64,000 bases of DNA from Methanoregula boonei 6A8 (GCF_000017625.1 NC_009712.1:496001-560000); one strand, 5' to 3'. Numbered from the stretch's first letter, positions 26,612-36,791 are shown. Numbers and translations: made by a program. The notes: a model not told the origin generated them from the sequence alone.

Positions 26612-26874
26612 TCTCCTGCCAGAACGTCACCCGACACGAACTGATTGGGCTTGATGTTCTGGTAGCCGGCGCCACAAACCCCCTTCACCAGGGAGTAAGC
26701 GGACATATCATCGATGAGACAAGGAATCTTGTTGCCATCAGGACGCAGGTTGGAATAAAGAAGATCCCCAAAGCGGGATCTCTATTCCGCCTTTCTCTTC
26801 CTGACAACACCCTTGTTGAGATACATGGATCCGCACTGATACTGGCTCCGGAAAAGAGGCTCAAGCGAGCGTAA
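26608..26874 (+). CDS. rnp1: RNase P protein component 1 (Pop4/Rpp29)
   Basis: 88-residue Sm-like barrel protein of archaeal RNase P, homologous to eukaryotic Rpp29. Visible features are [37 protein letters not shown] and the closing strand [19 protein letters not shown]. Its place between uL29 and uS17 is conserved in euryarchaea. Confidence 0.93.
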   Translation: MISCQNVTRHELIGLDVLVAGATNPLHQGVSGHIIDETRNLVAIRTQVGIKKIPKAGSLFRLSLPDNTLVEIHGSALILAPEKRLKRA

Positions 26875-26891
26875 ACAAAGAGGATACCATA

Positions 26892-27218
26892 ATGGCACAA
26901 AACATTGGATTGAACGTTCAGCCCCCAAAGCAGGAGTGCAAGGACGTTAATTGTCCGTTCCACGGCACTTTACCGGTGCGCGGCCAGGTGATCACCGGTA
27001 AAGTCGTGAGCGACAAGATGATGGGAACGGTCGTAGTTGCCCGGGATTACCTGCACTATGTCCGGAAGTACAACCGGTACGAGAAGCGCATCTCGAAGCT
27101 TCACGCCCACAACCCGCCCTGCATCCAGGCAAAGGTGGGAGATCTCGTGAAGATCGCTGAGTGCAGACCGTTATCGAAGAGCACGACGTACGTCGTTGTC
27201 GAGGTGCAGCAGCCATGA
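26892..27218 (+). CDS. rps17: Ribosomal protein uS17
   Basis: 108-residue OB-fold protein of the 30S body. [38 protein letters not shown] is diagnostic. Two cysteines near the N-terminus ([11 protein letters not shown]) are the usual archaeal extension. Overlaps uL14 by four bases. Confidence 0.96.
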   Translation: MAQNIGLNVQPPKQECKDVNCPFHGTLPVRGQVITGKVVSDKMMGTVVVARDYLHYVRKYNRYEKRISKLHAHNPPCIQAKVGDLVKIAECRPLSKSTTYVVVEVQQP

Positions 27219-27613
27219 AGGCAAAGCAGTCCAAGACGCCGAGGGCGCTTGCGACTGGAACCAAGCTGACTTGCGCCGACAATACCGGCGCACGGATCGT
27301 ACAGATCGTCTCGGTCTTCGGCTACCATGGGGTTCGCCGGCGTCAGCCCAAGATGGGCCTTGGGGACATCGCGACGGTAACCGTGAAGAAGGGCACGCCC
27401 GACATGAGGAAAAAACTAGTCCGGGCTGTCGTCATCCGCCAGAAAAAGGAGATGCGCCGCCCCAATGGACTCCGCGTTTCCTTCGATGACAACGCTGTCG
27501 TTGTTGTGGATGAGAAGAACGAACCCAAAGGAACCGAGATCAAGGGGCCGGTTGCCCGTGAAGTAGCAGAGCGGTACCCGAAGCTCGGGTCGATGGCTAC
27601 CATCATTGTGTAA
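27215..27613 (+). CDS. rpl14: Ribosomal protein uL14
   Basis: 132-residue beta-barrel protein at the subunit interface. Conserved [24 protein letters not shown] and [48 protein letters not shown]-type sequence. ATG 27215 overlaps the uS17 stop; upstream codons in this frame belong to uS17. Confidence 0.97.
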   Translation: MKAKQSKTPRALATGTKLTCADNTGARIVQIVSVFGYHGVRRRQPKMGLGDIATVTVKKGTPDMRKKLVRAVVIRQKKEMRRPNGLRVSFDDNAVVVVDEKNEPKGTEIKGPVAREVAERYPKLGSMATIIV

Positions 27614-27624
27614 GGTGAGAACGA

Positions 27625-27990
27625 ATGGTAAGGATTGAAAGTTCACAGCCGCGCAAACAGAGAAAGGCACGGTATGACGCTCCCTCGCACATGAGGTCCA
27701 AGTTCCTTAATGCACCCCTCTCGGCAACGCTCCGTGAGACCTACGAAAAGAAGACGATTCGGGTCATCAAGGGCGATACAGTCAAGGTTACCCGCGGGGA
27801 CCATGTCGGCGAGGAAGGAATCGTTGACGGGATTGACACCCGCAACGTGAAGATCATTGTTCACGGGGTCTCATCAACCAAGGTAGATGGTACCGAAGTC
27901 CCGCGCCCGATCGATGCATCCAAAGTCGAGATCACCAAGCTCAAGCTTGATGACAAGCGCCGCGTTGAAAAACTTGGGGGTAAGGAGTAA
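27625..27990 (+). CDS. rpl24: Ribosomal protein uL24
   Basis: 121-residue assembly initiator with a KOW motif (IRVIKGDTVKVTRGDHVGEEGIVDGI, about residues 45-72). The N-terminal SSQPRKQRKARYDAPSHMRSK is typical of archaeal/eukaryotic L26. The stop overlaps the eS4 start by one base. Confidence 0.96.
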   Translation: MVRIESSQPRKQRKARYDAPSHMRSKFLNAPLSATLRETYEKKTIRVIKGDTVKVTRGDHVGEEGIVDGIDTRNVKIIVHGVSSTKVDGTEVPRPIDASKVEITKLKLDDKRRVEKLGGKE

Positions 27991-28715
27991 TGTCAGATCA
28001 TTTAAAGAGACTCAACGCGCCGGACTCGTGGCATATCACAAAGAAGACCACGAAATTTGTTGCAAAGACCGCGCCGGGCCCGCACAATGCAAATGCCATG
28101 CCCGTTGCGGTCTGGCTCAGGGATCAGCAGGGTCTTGCCCGCACCATGAAGGAAGTCAAGCAGATCCTTAAGCAGAAGGATGTTGTTATTAACGGCAGAC
28201 CTGTTCGCGACCCCAAGATGGGTATCGGCATCTTCGATGTTATCGCCCTTCCGCGGATCGGCAAGTACTTCCGTGTACTCAGGGATCTCAAGGGCCGGCA
28301 CAAGACCGTTGAGATCGATGCGGAAGCAGCCCAGAAGCGGCTCTGCAAGATCGAGAACAAGACGATTGTTCCCGGTGGAAAAGTCCAGTTAAACCTCAGG
28401 TACGGGGCAAACATCATCGCCGACAATACCTACAAGTCAAACGACTCGGTTGTTATCTCGCTCAAGCCTGAGGACCGGTTTAAGATTCTCGAGCACTATC
28501 CGTTCGTTGCCGGCAACATGGCAACGATTATAGGCGGCCGGCACTCCGGCAAGGTGGCGCGGATCATCGAGATCATCAAGACCCCGGGGAGCGTTCCCAA
28601 CAAGGTGATTCTCGAGGATGAGAAAACCAAGGAGCGGTTTGACACCATCACTCCCTATATCTACATGATCGGAAAAGAGACCGTTTCAAAAGCCAGCTGG
28701 GGGCTTGACCAGTGA
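27990..28715 (+). CDS. rps4e: Ribosomal protein eS4
   Basis: 241-residue archaeal/eukaryotic-specific small-subunit protein. [34 protein letters not shown] opens it; an S4-like RNA-binding part ([20 protein letters not shown]) and a KOW-like part ([22 protein letters not shown]) follow. Its end overlaps uL5 by four bases. Confidence 0.96.
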   Translation: MSDHLKRLNAPDSWHITKKTTKFVAKTAPGPHNANAMPVAVWLRDQQGLARTMKEVKQILKQKDVVINGRPVRDPKMGIGIFDVIALPRIGKYFRVLRDLKGRHKTVEIDAEAAQKRLCKIENKTIVPGGKVQLNLRYGANIIADNTYKSNDSVVISLKPEDRFKILEHYPFVAGNMATIIGGRHSGKVARIIEIIKTPGSVPNKVILEDEKTKERFDTITPYIYMIGKETVSKASWGLDQ

Positions 28716-29218
28716 CCGCAATGCGCGATGTCCACATCGACAAGGTTGTGGTTCACATGGGCGTTGGCGAGAGTGGTGAAAAACTCGTCAAGGCCGAGAA
28801 CATCATGAAGACGATCACCAAGCAGACCCCTATCCGCAGCGTTGCAAAGATGACTCAGCCGGCGTTTAACATCAGGAAGGGCGCCCCGATCGGATGCAAG
28901 GTCACGCTCCGCGGCAAACCGGCAGAGGACTTTATCAAGACCTCCTTAAACATCGTCAACAAGACGATCTTCGAGAGCCAGTTTGACAAGAGCGGGAACT
29001 TTTCGTTTGGTATCGAAGAGCATACGGATTTCCCCGGTATGTCCTACGATCCGCAGATTGGGATCTTCGGGATGGACATCAACGTCGTGCTCGAAAGGAA
29101 CGGCATCAGGATCACCCGCCGGAGAATGCAGAAGAAAAAGCTTCCCGAGAAACAGCGCGTGAAAAAAGAGGATGCAATTGCGTTCCTCAAGAAGGAATAT
29201 TCCGTGGAGGTGCGCTAA
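28712..29218 (+). CDS. rpl5: Ribosomal protein uL5
   Basis: 168-residue 5S rRNA-binding protein. Diagnostic are [27 protein letters not shown] and [35 protein letters not shown]. The stop abuts the uS14 ATG directly (TAA then ATG). Confidence 0.97.
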   Translation: MTAMRDVHIDKVVVHMGVGESGEKLVKAENIMKTITKQTPIRSVAKMTQPAFNIRKGAPIGCKVTLRGKPAEDFIKTSLNIVNKTIFESQFDKSGNFSFGIEEHTDFPGMSYDPQIGIFGMDINVVLERNGIRITRRRMQKKKLPEKQRVKKEDAIAFLKKEYSVEVR

Positions 29219-29374
29219 ATGGGCGGCGAAAGGAAGAAAATCTACGGTCGCGGTGCAAACGAGTGCAAGATGTGCGGGCGCAAGCAGGGCCTTGTCCGCC
29301 GGTACCACATCATGTTCTGCCGGCAGTGCTTCCGTGAGTGGGCACAGAAGATGGGCTTTAAGAAGATGAACTGA
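29219..29374 (+). CDS. rps14: Ribosomal protein uS14, zinc-binding type
   Basis: 51-residue protein of the 30S head, beginning [20 protein letters not shown] and ending KMGFKKMN. Four cysteines (C16, C19, C34, C37) form the zinc ribbon of the Z-type S14. It starts with no gap after uL5. Small size but fully conserved family sequence. Confidence 0.96.
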   Translation: MGGERKKIYGRGANECKMCGRKQGLVRRYHIMFCRQCFREWAQKMGFKKMN

Positions 29375-29388
29375 GGAGTGACTGCACC

Positions 29389-29781
29389 ATGACACGATTA
29401 AACACTATCGCAGACGGGATGAGTGCGTTAAAGAACGCAGGTGACACCGGCAAGTCCGAGGTTACTATCGAACCCGCAAGCAAGCTCCTCGGCGCGATGC
29501 TGCGCATCATGCAGGACGCCGGCTACATTGCCGGTTTCGAATTCATTGAGGATGGCCGCGGAGGCCAGCTCAAGGTGCATCTCACTGGAAAGATCAACAA
29601 ATGCGGCGCCATCTGCCCGCGTTTCTCGGTCCAGCTGGATGAGATGGAATACTGGGAGAAGCAGTACCTGCCCGGCAAGAACTTCGGGCTCATGATCCTT
29701 TCCACCTCGCACGGCGTTATGTCGCACGTGCAGGCCCGCAGGGAAGGAATCGGCGGCGAACTGCTCGGGTACGTCTACTAG
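29389..29781 (+). CDS. rps8: Ribosomal protein uS8
   Basis: 130-residue central-domain assembly protein. [25 protein letters not shown] and the C-terminal [37 protein letters not shown], with the [12 protein letters not shown] signature, identify it. GAGGAG lies upstream of the ATG. Confidence 0.97.
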   Translation: MTRLNTIADGMSALKNAGDTGKSEVTIEPASKLLGAMLRIMQDAGYIAGFEFIEDGRGGQLKVHLTGKINKCGAICPRFSVQLDEMEYWEKQYLPGKNFGLMILSTSHGVMSHVQARREGIGGELLGYVY

Positions 29782-29790
29782 GGGTGAATC

Positions 29791-30315
29791 ATGGCAAGCG
29801 TAAGAAAAGTCAGGATCCCCGACGGCGTCAAGGTCAAGCTCGAGCAATCGCAGCTCACCATCACCGGACCCAAGGGCGCACTCGTCCGCAGCGTCCGGTT
29901 CCCGCAGGTCAGTGTGACCTGTGATGGCAAGGAGATCACGATCGCTACCGAGTCCGGCCGCAAGGAAATTACCGCTATGGTCGGGACGTTCGAGGCGCAC
30001 GCAAAGAACATGTGCCGGGGCGTCACGGATGGATTTGAGTACCGCATGAAGGTAGTATACAGCCACTTCCCTATCCAGCTCAAACTGCAGGGCCAGAGGC
30101 TCGAGATTGCCAATTTCCTGGGAGAGAAGAAAGCCCGGTACGCCGATATCGCTGAAGGTGTCATCGCCAAGGTGGCAAACGACGAAGTCGTGCTGACCGG
30201 CATTGACCGCGAAAAGGTAGGAAATACCGCGGCAAACATCGAACACGCCACCCATATCCGTAACCGGGACCCGCGGGTTTTCCAGGACGGCATATACATG
30301 GTACAGAGGGGCTGA
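29791..30315 (+). CDS. rpl6: Ribosomal protein uL6
   Basis: 174-residue protein of two similar domains near the factor-binding site. IPDGVKVKLEQSQLTITGPKGALVRSV and GVTDGFEYRMKVVYSHFPI are characteristic, and the C-terminal GNTAANIEHATHIRNRDPRVFQDGIYMV is typical of archaea. Confidence 0.97.
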   Translation: MASVRKVRIPDGVKVKLEQSQLTITGPKGALVRSVRFPQVSVTCDGKEITIATESGRKEITAMVGTFEAHAKNMCRGVTDGFEYRMKVVYSHFPIQLKLQGQRLEIANFLGEKKARYADIAEGVIAKVANDEVVLTGIDREKVGNTAANIEHATHIRNRDPRVFQDGIYMVQRG

Positions 30316-30323
30316 ACTGAACA

Positions 30324-31064
30324 ATGACAACTGAAACCAAGCGACTGATCCGTGTGCGCACCGAGAAGGGTGCCGTCTTCAAGCGCCACGGGTTTGGTAC
30401 AAAACCACAACTCTCCGATTCATGGAGAAAGCCCCGTGGACAGCACAACAAACAGCGAGAGCAAAAAAAGGCTAAGGGAAATCTTCCCAAGCCCGGCTTT
30501 GGCAGCCCGATTGCGGTGCGCGGCATGCACCCCAGTGGGTTTTTTGAAGTGCTGGTCTTTACGGAAAAGGATCTCGAAAACCTTGACGTGAAAACCCAGG
30601 CGATCCGGATATCAGCCGGCGTCGGGGCACGCAAGCGCAAGGCCCTCCAGGAGAAGGCCGCCGCGTCGGGTATCAAGATCCTCAACGCCCGCGTGATCAA
30701 GGAACGCGTTGCCGAAGAAAAGCCGGCTGAGCCGGCAAAAGAAGCGGCAAAGGCAAAGAAGGACGCAAAGGAAAATCCGGCAAAGAAGAGTGCTTCCAAG
30801 GTGACCTCCTCAAAAAAGAAAGGCACCGAAGAGAAGAAGCCGGTGAAATCTGCCCCATCCAAGGCCAAGCCTGCAGCAAAGGAAACTGAAAAGAAGGCAG
30901 AAAAAGCCGAAAAGCCCAAGGCAAAGGAATCTGCAAAGGCACCTGCCAAAAAGCCCGCGGCAAAAGAAGCCGAAAAGAAGCCTGCCACAGCTGCAAAGAA
31001 ATCCCCGGCAGAGAAGACCGCTCCCAAGAAAAAGTCCTCGTCAGGAGTGAAGAAGAATGAGTGA
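30324..31064 (+). CDS. rpl32e: Ribosomal protein eL32 with long Lys/Ala-rich tail
   Basis: 246 residues: the first roughly 130 are eL32 (FKRHGFGTKPQLSDSWRKPRGQHNKQREQKKAKGNLPKPGFGSP and GMHPSGFFEVLVFTEKDLENL). The remaining 110 or so are a low-complexity basic tail built from K/A/P/E units such as PAKKSASKV, KSAPSKAKPAAKE and PKAKESAKAPAKKPAAKE, like histone H1 tails. Archaeal eL32 is normally about 130-150 residues, so the tail is an addition. It remains in frame and overlaps the eL19 start by eight bases. Confidence 0.93.
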   Translation: MTTETKRLIRVRTEKGAVFKRHGFGTKPQLSDSWRKPRGQHNKQREQKKAKGNLPKPGFGSPIAVRGMHPSGFFEVLVFTEKDLENLDVKTQAIRISAGVGARKRKALQEKAAASGIKILNARVIKERVAEEKPAEPAKEAAKAKKDAKENPAKKSASKVTSSKKKGTEEKKPVKSAPSKAKPAAKETEKKAEKAEKPKAKESAKAPAKKPAAKEAEKKPATAAKKSPAEKTAPKKKSSSGVKKNE

Positions 31065-31509
31065 TGTCGCCAGCCAGAAACGCATCGCAGCATCGATCCT
31101 AAAGTGCGGTGTCAACCGTGTCTGGTTCGATCCCGAGCGTCTCTCCGATATCCAGAATGCAATCTCCCGCGAGGACCTGCGCGGGCTTATCACAGATGGT
31201 GCCATTAAAGCGCACCAGAAGAAAGGTGTGAGCCGCGGCCGGGCACGTGTGCGGACCGCACAGCGGGCATACGGCCACCGCAAGGGTGCCGGGAAACGGA
31301 AAGGTGCGCAGGGCGCACGGACCCCGAGCAAGCGCTCGTGGATCCAGAAGATCCGCGCCATCAGAAAAGTTTTGGTCACGCTCCGTGACGAAGGCACTAT
31401 CGACCGGCACCTGTACCGGGTACTCTACCGCAAGGCAGCCGGTGGACAGTTCCGGAGTGTCGCACATATGAAAGCACAGATGGAGATCATTGCCGGGAGG
31501 CTGAAGTAA
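31057..31509 (+). CDS. rpl19e: Ribosomal protein eL19
   Basis: 150-residue archaeal/eukaryotic large-subunit protein. [39 protein letters not shown] followed by the very basic [28 protein letters not shown] segment is diagnostic. Starts inside the end of eL32. Confidence 0.97.
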   Translation: MSDVASQKRIAASILKCGVNRVWFDPERLSDIQNAISREDLRGLITDGAIKAHQKKGVSRGRARVRTAQRAYGHRKGAGKRKGAQGARTPSKRSWIQKIRAIRKVLVTLRDEGTIDRHLYRVLYRKAAGGQFRSVAHMKAQMEIIAGRLK

Positions 31510-31510
31510 C

Positions 31511-32035
31511 ATGGCGACAGGACCACGGTATCTAGTCGCTTTCCGCAGGCGGAGAGAAGGCAGGACCGATTATTACCAGAGAACCAAGCTCGTTGTCGCC
31601 GATGCACCCCGTATGGTGGTGCGCAGGACCAACCGCCACATCATCGTCCAGCTGGTTACTGCCGAAATGGAGGGGGACAAGACGCTGGTGTCGGCCAACT
31701 CCGCTGAACTTGAGAAGTACGGGTACACCGGGGCTACGGCGAACACTCCCGCAGCATACCTGACCGGCCTGCTCTTTGCCGCAAAGGCCAAGAAGGCAGG
31801 ACAGGACAGTGCAATCCTCGATATCGGCCTTAACCGGGCCACCCCGGGTGCGCGGGTTTTTGCTGCGCTCAAGGGTGCCGTTGACGGCGGTCTTGAGATC
31901 CCGTACGGTGAGAGTATCCTCCCCTCCGAGGACAGGCTCAAGGGAGAGCACATTGCCGCCTACAACGAGAAGGCAGGCGATATTGTCAAGAATGTCGAGC
32001 AGGTGGCAGCCGCCATAAAGAAGGAGCTGGTGTAA
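31511..32035 (+). CDS. rpl18: Ribosomal protein uL18
   Basis: 174-residue 5S rRNA-binding protein. [23 protein letters not shown] and [30 protein letters not shown] are the archaeal signatures. Its stop abuts the uS5 ATG. Confidence 0.97.
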   Translation: MATGPRYLVAFRRRREGRTDYYQRTKLVVADAPRMVVRRTNRHIIVQLVTAEMEGDKTLVSANSAELEKYGYTGATANTPAAYLTGLLFAAKAKKAGQDSAILDIGLNRATPGARVFAALKGAVDGGLEIPYGESILPSEDRLKGEHIAAYNEKAGDIVKNVEQVAAAIKKELV

Positions 32036-32653
32036 ATGGCATACGAAAAAGCAGAGTGGCGCCCGGTCACCGGTCTTGGCAAGCAGGTTGCCTCGGGGGA
32101 GATCAAGAGCATTGATCAGGTTCTCGAGAGCGGCAGGCCGATCAAGGAACCCGAGATTGTGGACATGTTCCTCCCGGATCTCGAAGACGAGGTTCTTGAC
32201 ATCGCCATGATGCAGAGGATGACCGACTCGGGCCGCCGTGTCCAGTTCCGTGCCGTAGTAATTGTCGGCAACCGGAACGGGTACATTGGCTTTGGCCAAG
32301 GTAAGGACGTTCAGGTCGGTGACGCTATCAAGAAGGCGATCACCAAGGCCAAGATGAACCTTGTCAAGGTTCGCCGCGGATGCGGCAGCTGGGAATGCGG
32401 GTGCGCGGTTCTGCACTCTATACCGATGCAGGTGGAAGGGACGGCCGGCAGTGTCCGGGTCACCCTCAAGCCCGCCCCACAGGGTATCGGCCTTGTTACC
32501 GGTGATATCAGCAAGAAAGTGCTCGAACTTGCCGGGATCAAGGATGCGTGGACGTTCGCGCGCGGACAGACCCGTACCACGATCAATTTCGCAAAGGCAA
32601 CGTTCAACGCATTAAAAGAGACCAACATGATCCGCACCGGGAGGTCGGAGTAA
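32036..32653 (+). CDS. rps5: Ribosomal protein uS5
   Basis: 205-residue protein with the double-stranded RNA-binding-like motif [41 protein letters not shown] (about residues 65-105) and the archaeal cysteines in GCGSWECGC. It acts in decoding fidelity. Directly followed by uL30. Confidence 0.97.
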   Translation: MAYEKAEWRPVTGLGKQVASGEIKSIDQVLESGRPIKEPEIVDMFLPDLEDEVLDIAMMQRMTDSGRRVQFRAVVIVGNRNGYIGFGQGKDVQVGDAIKKAITKAKMNLVKVRRGCGSWECGCAVLHSIPMQVEGTAGSVRVTLKPAPQGIGLVTGDISKKVLELAGIKDAWTFARGQTRTTINFAKATFNALKETNMIRTGRSE

Positions 32654-33118
32654 ATGTACGCAGTCGTGCAGGTCCGCGGCGTGGTCAACACGCGCAAAGA
32701 CATCAAGGACACCTTAAAGATGCTCCGTCTGCACCACATCAACCACTGTGTGCTGGTGGCAGACACCCCGGAAAACCTGGGTATGATCCGCAAGGTCAAG
32801 GACTATGTTGCCTATGGGGAAGTGGACGCAGCGACACTTGAGACCATCCTTAAGACACGTGGTCGCGTAATCGGTGATGACCCCTTAACGGACGAGTATA
32901 TCAAGTCGAATTCATCGACCTATAGCAGCATCGTCGAGTTTGCACAGGCACTTGCCAAGGGGGAGTCCCGGCTCCGCGACATTCCCGGCCTCAAGCCGGT
33001 CCTTCGTCTCCACCCTCCGCGCAAAGGTTACAAGACCACCAAGCGTACATTTGTTCAGGGTGGAGCGCTTGGCTATTATGGTCCGGAGATCAATACTCTC
33101 CTCTACAAGATGAGGTGA
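32654..33118 (+). CDS. rpl30: Ribosomal protein uL30
   Basis: 154-residue large-subunit protein. MYAVVQVRGVVNTRKDIKDTLKMLRLHHINHCVLV is the ferredoxin-like core; the C-terminal extension with LHPPRKGYKTTKRTFVQGGALGYYG is typical of archaea and eukaryotes (L7). Confidence 0.97.
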   Translation: MYAVVQVRGVVNTRKDIKDTLKMLRLHHINHCVLVADTPENLGMIRKVKDYVAYGEVDAATLETILKTRGRVIGDDPLTDEYIKSNSSTYSSIVEFAQALAKGESRLRDIPGLKPVLRLHPPRKGYKTTKRTFVQGGALGYYGPEINTLLYKMR

Positions 33119-33122
33119 AGAG

Positions 33123-33551
33123 ATGCCAACCAACAAACGTTCAAAATACCGCGGATCGCGGACATGCGGCGGAGGTACCCATAAGAACCGCCGGGGTGCA
33201 GGTAACCGCGGCGGAAGGGGCAGGGCAGGTATCAATGCCCACCACTTCGTCAAGTGGTACGTAGAGATGGGAGGCCCGGTCTTTGGAAAGGACGGGTTCT
33301 TCCATAACCCCGCCACTTCCGTCTCCGCCATGGATGTCGGGATTATCGACCAGATTGTGCCTTCGCTTCTGGCTCAGGGAATTGCCAAGCAGGAAGGAGA
33401 TGCGGTTGCCATCAACGCTGCTGACATCGGCATCGAAAAGGTGCTGGGCAGCGGCAGGGTGATCCGGAAACTCAACATCTCCGCAGCTGCGTTCTCTGCC
33501 CAGGCAAAGGCAAAGATCGAAAAGACCGGTGGAAAGGCACAGGTCATCTGA
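33123..33551 (+). CDS. rpl15: Ribosomal protein uL15
   Basis: 142-residue late-assembly protein. The glycine/arginine-rich N-terminus (KYRGSRTCGGGTHKNRRGAGNRGGRGRAG) and HHFVKWYVEMGGPVFGKDGF are diagnostic. Last ribosomal protein of the operon, followed by secY after 25 bases. Confidence 0.96.
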   Translation: MPTNKRSKYRGSRTCGGGTHKNRRGAGNRGGRGRAGINAHHFVKWYVEMGGPVFGKDGFFHNPATSVSAMDVGIIDQIVPSLLAQGIAKQEGDAVAINAADIGIEKVLGSGRVIRKLNISAAAFSAQAKAKIEKTGGKAQVI

Positions 33552-33576
33552 TCATCCGTAATTTTTTGGTGAAATA

Positions 33577-35010
33577 ATGGGAGATCTGCTGGATCGAATG
33601 GAACCCATTCTTGCTGCGATGCCCGCAGTCAAGAGCCCTGAGGGCCATGTCCATTTCAAGAACAAGCTGTTGTGGACTCTGGGAATCTTAATTCTGTATT
33701 TTGCGCTTACGAATATTCAGCTGTTCGGGCTTGCCCCCTCATCGCAGGATCTGTTTACTGCCTGGCGGGCCCTGCTTGCCGGTGCCAACGGATCGATTGT
33801 TTATCTCGGTATCGGGCCGATCGTCACCGCATCCATCGTCCTCCAGCTCCTGAAAGGTGCAGATATCCTGCATATTGACACGAGCGAGGCCCGTGGTCAG
33901 GTCATGTACATGGGTCTCCAGAAGATCCTTATCCTTGTCATGATCGTGATCGAGGCCGCACCCAACCTCATCGGCGGGTTTATGCAGCCCGATCCCACTA
34001 TCGCGGCGCAGTTCTTCGGGGGCAACCTCTTTGCGGTTTCGCTCCTCATCTTCATCCAGATCTGTATCGGTGGTGTCCTGATCTTCCTCATGGATGAAGT
34101 GGTCACCAAGTGGGGTATCGGATCCGGTGTCGGGCTCTTCATCATTGCCGGGATCTCCCAAGCCCTTGTCAATGGTTTCATCAACTGGACCGCTGTCAGC
34201 GACCCCTACCCGGTCGGGTTCTTCCCGCGCCTTGTGGCGGTGGTGCTTGATGGTGCAAATTTCCTCCAGTATTTTGGGACAAACCTTCTGGCATTTGCAA
34301 CCACCATCATCATCTTCCTCATCATCGTGTATGTAGAATCCACCCGCATTGAGATCCCCCTTGCCCATGCCCAGGTAAGAGGTGCGCGGGCCCGGTTCCC
34401 GGTCAAGCTGATCTATGCCAGTGTTCTGCCGATGATCCTTGTCAGGGTGCTCCAGGCAAACATCCAGATGATCGGTATGTTCCTGTCCAATATCGGCATC
34501 ACTATCCTTGGTAAATTCAATGGCCAGACTCCCCAAGGCGGACTGATGTACTTCCTTGCGCCGATTAACGGCCCCACTGACTGGATGTGGTGGACAACGG
34601 ACCTTGGTCATGCGCCCTGGGAGGTTCTCCTCAGGATGGGTATCGATACGACCTTCATGGTGGTGGGCGGAGCAATCTTTGCACTCTTCTGGATCAAGAC
34701 CGCGGGTCTTGATTCAAAGGATGTGGCCCGGCAGATCCAGCTCTCCGGCATGTCGATCCCCGGTTACCGGCGAAATCCCCAAGTGCTGGAAAAGTACCTG
34801 GACCGGTACATCCCCCGTGTTACAATCATCGGTGGGGTCTTTATTGGTATCCTCAGTGTAGTGGCAAATCTGTTTGGTGTGATCGGGGCGGTGAGCGGAA
34901 CCGGCCTGCTCCTGACGGTGAGTATCACGTACCGGTTGTACGAGGAGATCGCCAGCCAGCAGATCATGGAGATGTATCCGTTCATGCGGACGTTCTTTGG
35001 TAAAGAATGA
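33577..35010 (+). CDS. secY: Protein translocase subunit SecY (Sec61 alpha)
   Basis: 477-residue channel subunit of the Sec translocon with about ten membrane helices. Signatures include the plug-region sequence YLGIGPIVTASIVLQLLKGADIL, FLMDEVVTKWGIGSGVGLFIIAGI, YVESTRIEIPLAHAQVRGARARFPVKLIYASVLPMILV-type sequence (cytosolic loop that binds the ribosome) and RLYEEIASQQIMEMYP at the end. The gene order uL15-secY-adk is conserved. Confidence 0.97.
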   Translation: MGDLLDRMEPILAAMPAVKSPEGHVHFKNKLLWTLGILILYFALTNIQLFGLAPSSQDLFTAWRALLAGANGSIVYLGIGPIVTASIVLQLLKGADILHIDTSEARGQVMYMGLQKILILVMIVIEAAPNLIGGFMQPDPTIAAQFFGGNLFAVSLLIFIQICIGGVLIFLMDEVVTKWGIGSGVGLFIIAGISQALVNGFINWTAVSDPYPVGFFPRLVAVVLDGANFLQYFGTNLLAFATTIIIFLIIVYVESTRIEIPLAHAQVRGARARFPVKLIYASVLPMILVRVLQANIQMIGMFLSNIGITILGKFNGQTPQGGLMYFLAPINGPTDWMWWTTDLGHAPWEVLLRMGIDTTFMVVGGAIFALFWIKTAGLDSKDVARQIQLSGMSIPGYRRNPQVLEKYLDRYIPRVTIIGGVFIGILSVVANLFGVIGAVSGTGLLLTVSITYRLYEEIASQQIMEMYPFMRTFFGKE

Positions 35011-35031
35011 TAAAAATGAAGGGAATTGGGA

Positions 35032-35604
35032 ATGGCAGGGAAAAAGGTCATTATCACGGGTGTGCCCGGGGTCGGCAAGACCACGGTTATCAATGAGGCG
35101 TTAGCGAAACTCAAAAGCGAAGGGGTGGATTACCAGCCCATCAATTTTGGCTCATTCATGTTCGAGGTAGCCAAAAATGAAGGGCTTGTGGCAAACCGCG
35201 ACCAGATGAGAACGCTTGACCGGGCCGATCAGAAACGGCTCCAGCAGCATGCGGCCCAGGCGATTGCCAAGATCCCCGGTAACGTCATGATCGATACGCA
35301 CGCCTCGGTAAAGACCCCCAAGGGATATCTTGCCGGACTCCCCGAGTGGGTACTGCGCGAGCTCATGCCCGATGTCATTATCCTTGTCGAGACAGACAAC
35401 GACCAGATCCTTATGCGGCGCCTGACAGATGATACACGTAACCGTGATAAGGAAGGTGCCCGGTCCATTTCTGAACACCAGGAATTTAACCGGTCGATTG
35501 CCGCGGCCTACGCTATGATGACCGGATGCACCATCAAGATCATCATTAATTCCGACCACCTGCTTGACTTCGCGGCAGCAGAGATGGCCGATGTCCTACG
35601 GTAA
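35032..35604 (+). CDS. adkA: Archaeal adenylate kinase
   Basis: 190-residue archaeal-type AMP kinase. The P-loop GVPGVGKT sits at residues 9-16, followed by the AMP-binding region GSFMFEVAKNEGLVANRDQMRTL and IDTHASVKTPKGYLAGLPEWVL. DDTRNRDKEGARSISEHQEFNR is the lid-like arginine segment. ATG 35032 is preferred to a TTG at 35026. Confidence 0.95.
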   Translation: MAGKKVIITGVPGVGKTTVINEALAKLKSEGVDYQPINFGSFMFEVAKNEGLVANRDQMRTLDRADQKRLQQHAAQAIAKIPGNVMIDTHASVKTPKGYLAGLPEWVLRELMPDVIILVETDNDQILMRRLTDDTRNRDKEGARSISEHQEFNRSIAAAYAMMTGCTIKIIINSDHLLDFAAAEMADVLR

Positions 35605-35628
35605 TTACTCTCGTTAAGGTGGCCTCGC

Positions 35629-36240
35629 ATGGACTTTGGGAAATTCTGGGAAAAATACGGATTGTACGTTGCGCTCCTCTTCATGTTTGTCATGATGTGG
35701 ACCTACACGGTTCCCTGGCTGCGCACGGGAGTCGGGAAAGGGATTGACGGGGTCTTTGCCCCGGTTGTTACGGAGTTCAACATCCCGTTCTTTATCCTGA
35801 TTGTGATCCTCTCTGCTTTGACCGGTCTGTACTCTTCCATTATCCAGAAGTACACGATCGATTACGAACGGATGACGGAAGTCCAGGACCGGATGAAGGA
35901 GTTCCAGAAGGAATACCGGGAAGCCATGCTCTCCCAGGATGAAAAGCGGATCAAGAAGCTGGATGTAAAAAAGGACCGCATGATGAAAGAGCAGCTCGAG
36001 CTCTCCCAACAGCAGTTCAAGCCCATGGGCTATATCCTTGTTCTTACGGTCCCGATCTTCTTCTGGCTCCTGTACCGGCTCCAGGAGGCCACCACAACCA
36101 TCACCCTTCCGTACTACGGAACCCTCAGCCTCACAGCGCCCCTTATCTGGGTCATCCCCGTCTGGATGGTCTGGTACATGATCTGTTCGATAACCATCAG
36201 CCAGGTGATAAGGAAGTCCCTTAACATCGGGGGGATCTGA
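35629..36240 (+). CDS. EMC3/TMCO1 (DUF106) family membrane insertase
   Basis: 203-residue protein of the Oxa1/YidC/EMC3/TMCO1 superfamily. It has a first helix (YVALLFMFVMMWTYT), a second helix (FFILIVILSALTGLYSSIIQKY), a charged cytosolic coiled coil (about residues 80-125, KEFQKEYREAMLSQDEKRIKKL) and two or three C-terminal helices. Its archaeal homologue (Mj0480) binds ribosomes. Position next to secY in the ribosomal operon fits a role in co-translational membrane insertion. Confidence 0.88.
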   Translation: MDFGKFWEKYGLYVALLFMFVMMWTYTVPWLRTGVGKGIDGVFAPVVTEFNIPFFILIVILSALTGLYSSIIQKYTIDYERMTEVQDRMKEFQKEYREAMLSQDEKRIKKLDVKKDRMMKEQLELSQQQFKPMGYILVLTVPIFFWLLYRLQEATTTITLPYYGTLSLTAPLIWVIPVWMVWYMICSITISQVIRKSLNIGGI

Positions 36241-36242
36241 TT

Positions 36243-36791
36243 TTGCGGATCACCGTGAGCGGGCTTCCCGGCAGCGGGACCACCTCGCTCTCACGGTACC
36301 TTTCCGAGCGCTACGGCTTTACCATGATCTCAGCCGGCGAGGTTTTCCGGCAGTGTGCAAAAGAGCACAACATGGAACTCGCCGAGTTTGGCCGTCTTGC
36401 AGAAAAAGACCCGGCCTATGACAAGATGATCGATGCCCGGCAAAAAGAGATTGCCGAGAAAAGCGACAACATCATTGTCGAGGGCCGGCTTTCGGGCTGG
36501 ATGGTGGAGAATGCGGATCTCAAGATCTGGCTCTTTGCCCCTATTTCCTGCCGGCTCGACCGGATCGTATTCCGCGACCAAATTGCCGATGTGGAAACGG
36601 CAAAGGCCATCACTCTTGAACGCGAACACTGCGAGGCAATCAGGTACCAGCAGTACTATTCTATCGATATTAACGATCACTCGGTTTACCATCTTATCCT
36701 CAATTCAGAGCACTGGGGAGTCGATGATCTTGGAAAGATTGTCGCCGCTGCGATAGACCAGCTCAAAAAGACACCTTTTGCAGCCTCTTAA
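36243..36791 (+). CDS. cmk: Archaeal cytidylate kinase
   Basis: 182-residue NMP kinase that phosphorylates CMP/dCMP. The P-loop GLPGSGTTS is at residues 7-15, then SAGEVFRQCAKEHNMELAEFGRLAEKDPAYDKMID and EGRLSGWMVENADLKIWLFAP, all matching archaeal Cmk. The start codon is TTG at 36243, two bases after the preceding stop; MRITVSGLPGSGTTSLSRYL is the family start. It closes the ribosomal operon here; truB and eL14/eL34 genes are not adjacent. Confidence 0.93.
   Translation: MRITVSGLPGSGTTSLSRYLSERYGFTMISAGEVFRQCAKEHNMELAEFGRLAEKDPAYDKMIDARQKEIAEKSDNIIVEGRLSGWMVENADLKIWLFAPISCRLDRIVFRDQIADVETAKAITLEREHCEAIRYQQYYSIDINDHSVYHLILNSEHWGVDDLGKIVAAAIDQLKKTPFAAS

Noticed and set aside
33739-34611. 290-codon antisense frame within secY
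   Set aside because: Mirror frame of a GC-rich coding sequence; secY is unambiguous.
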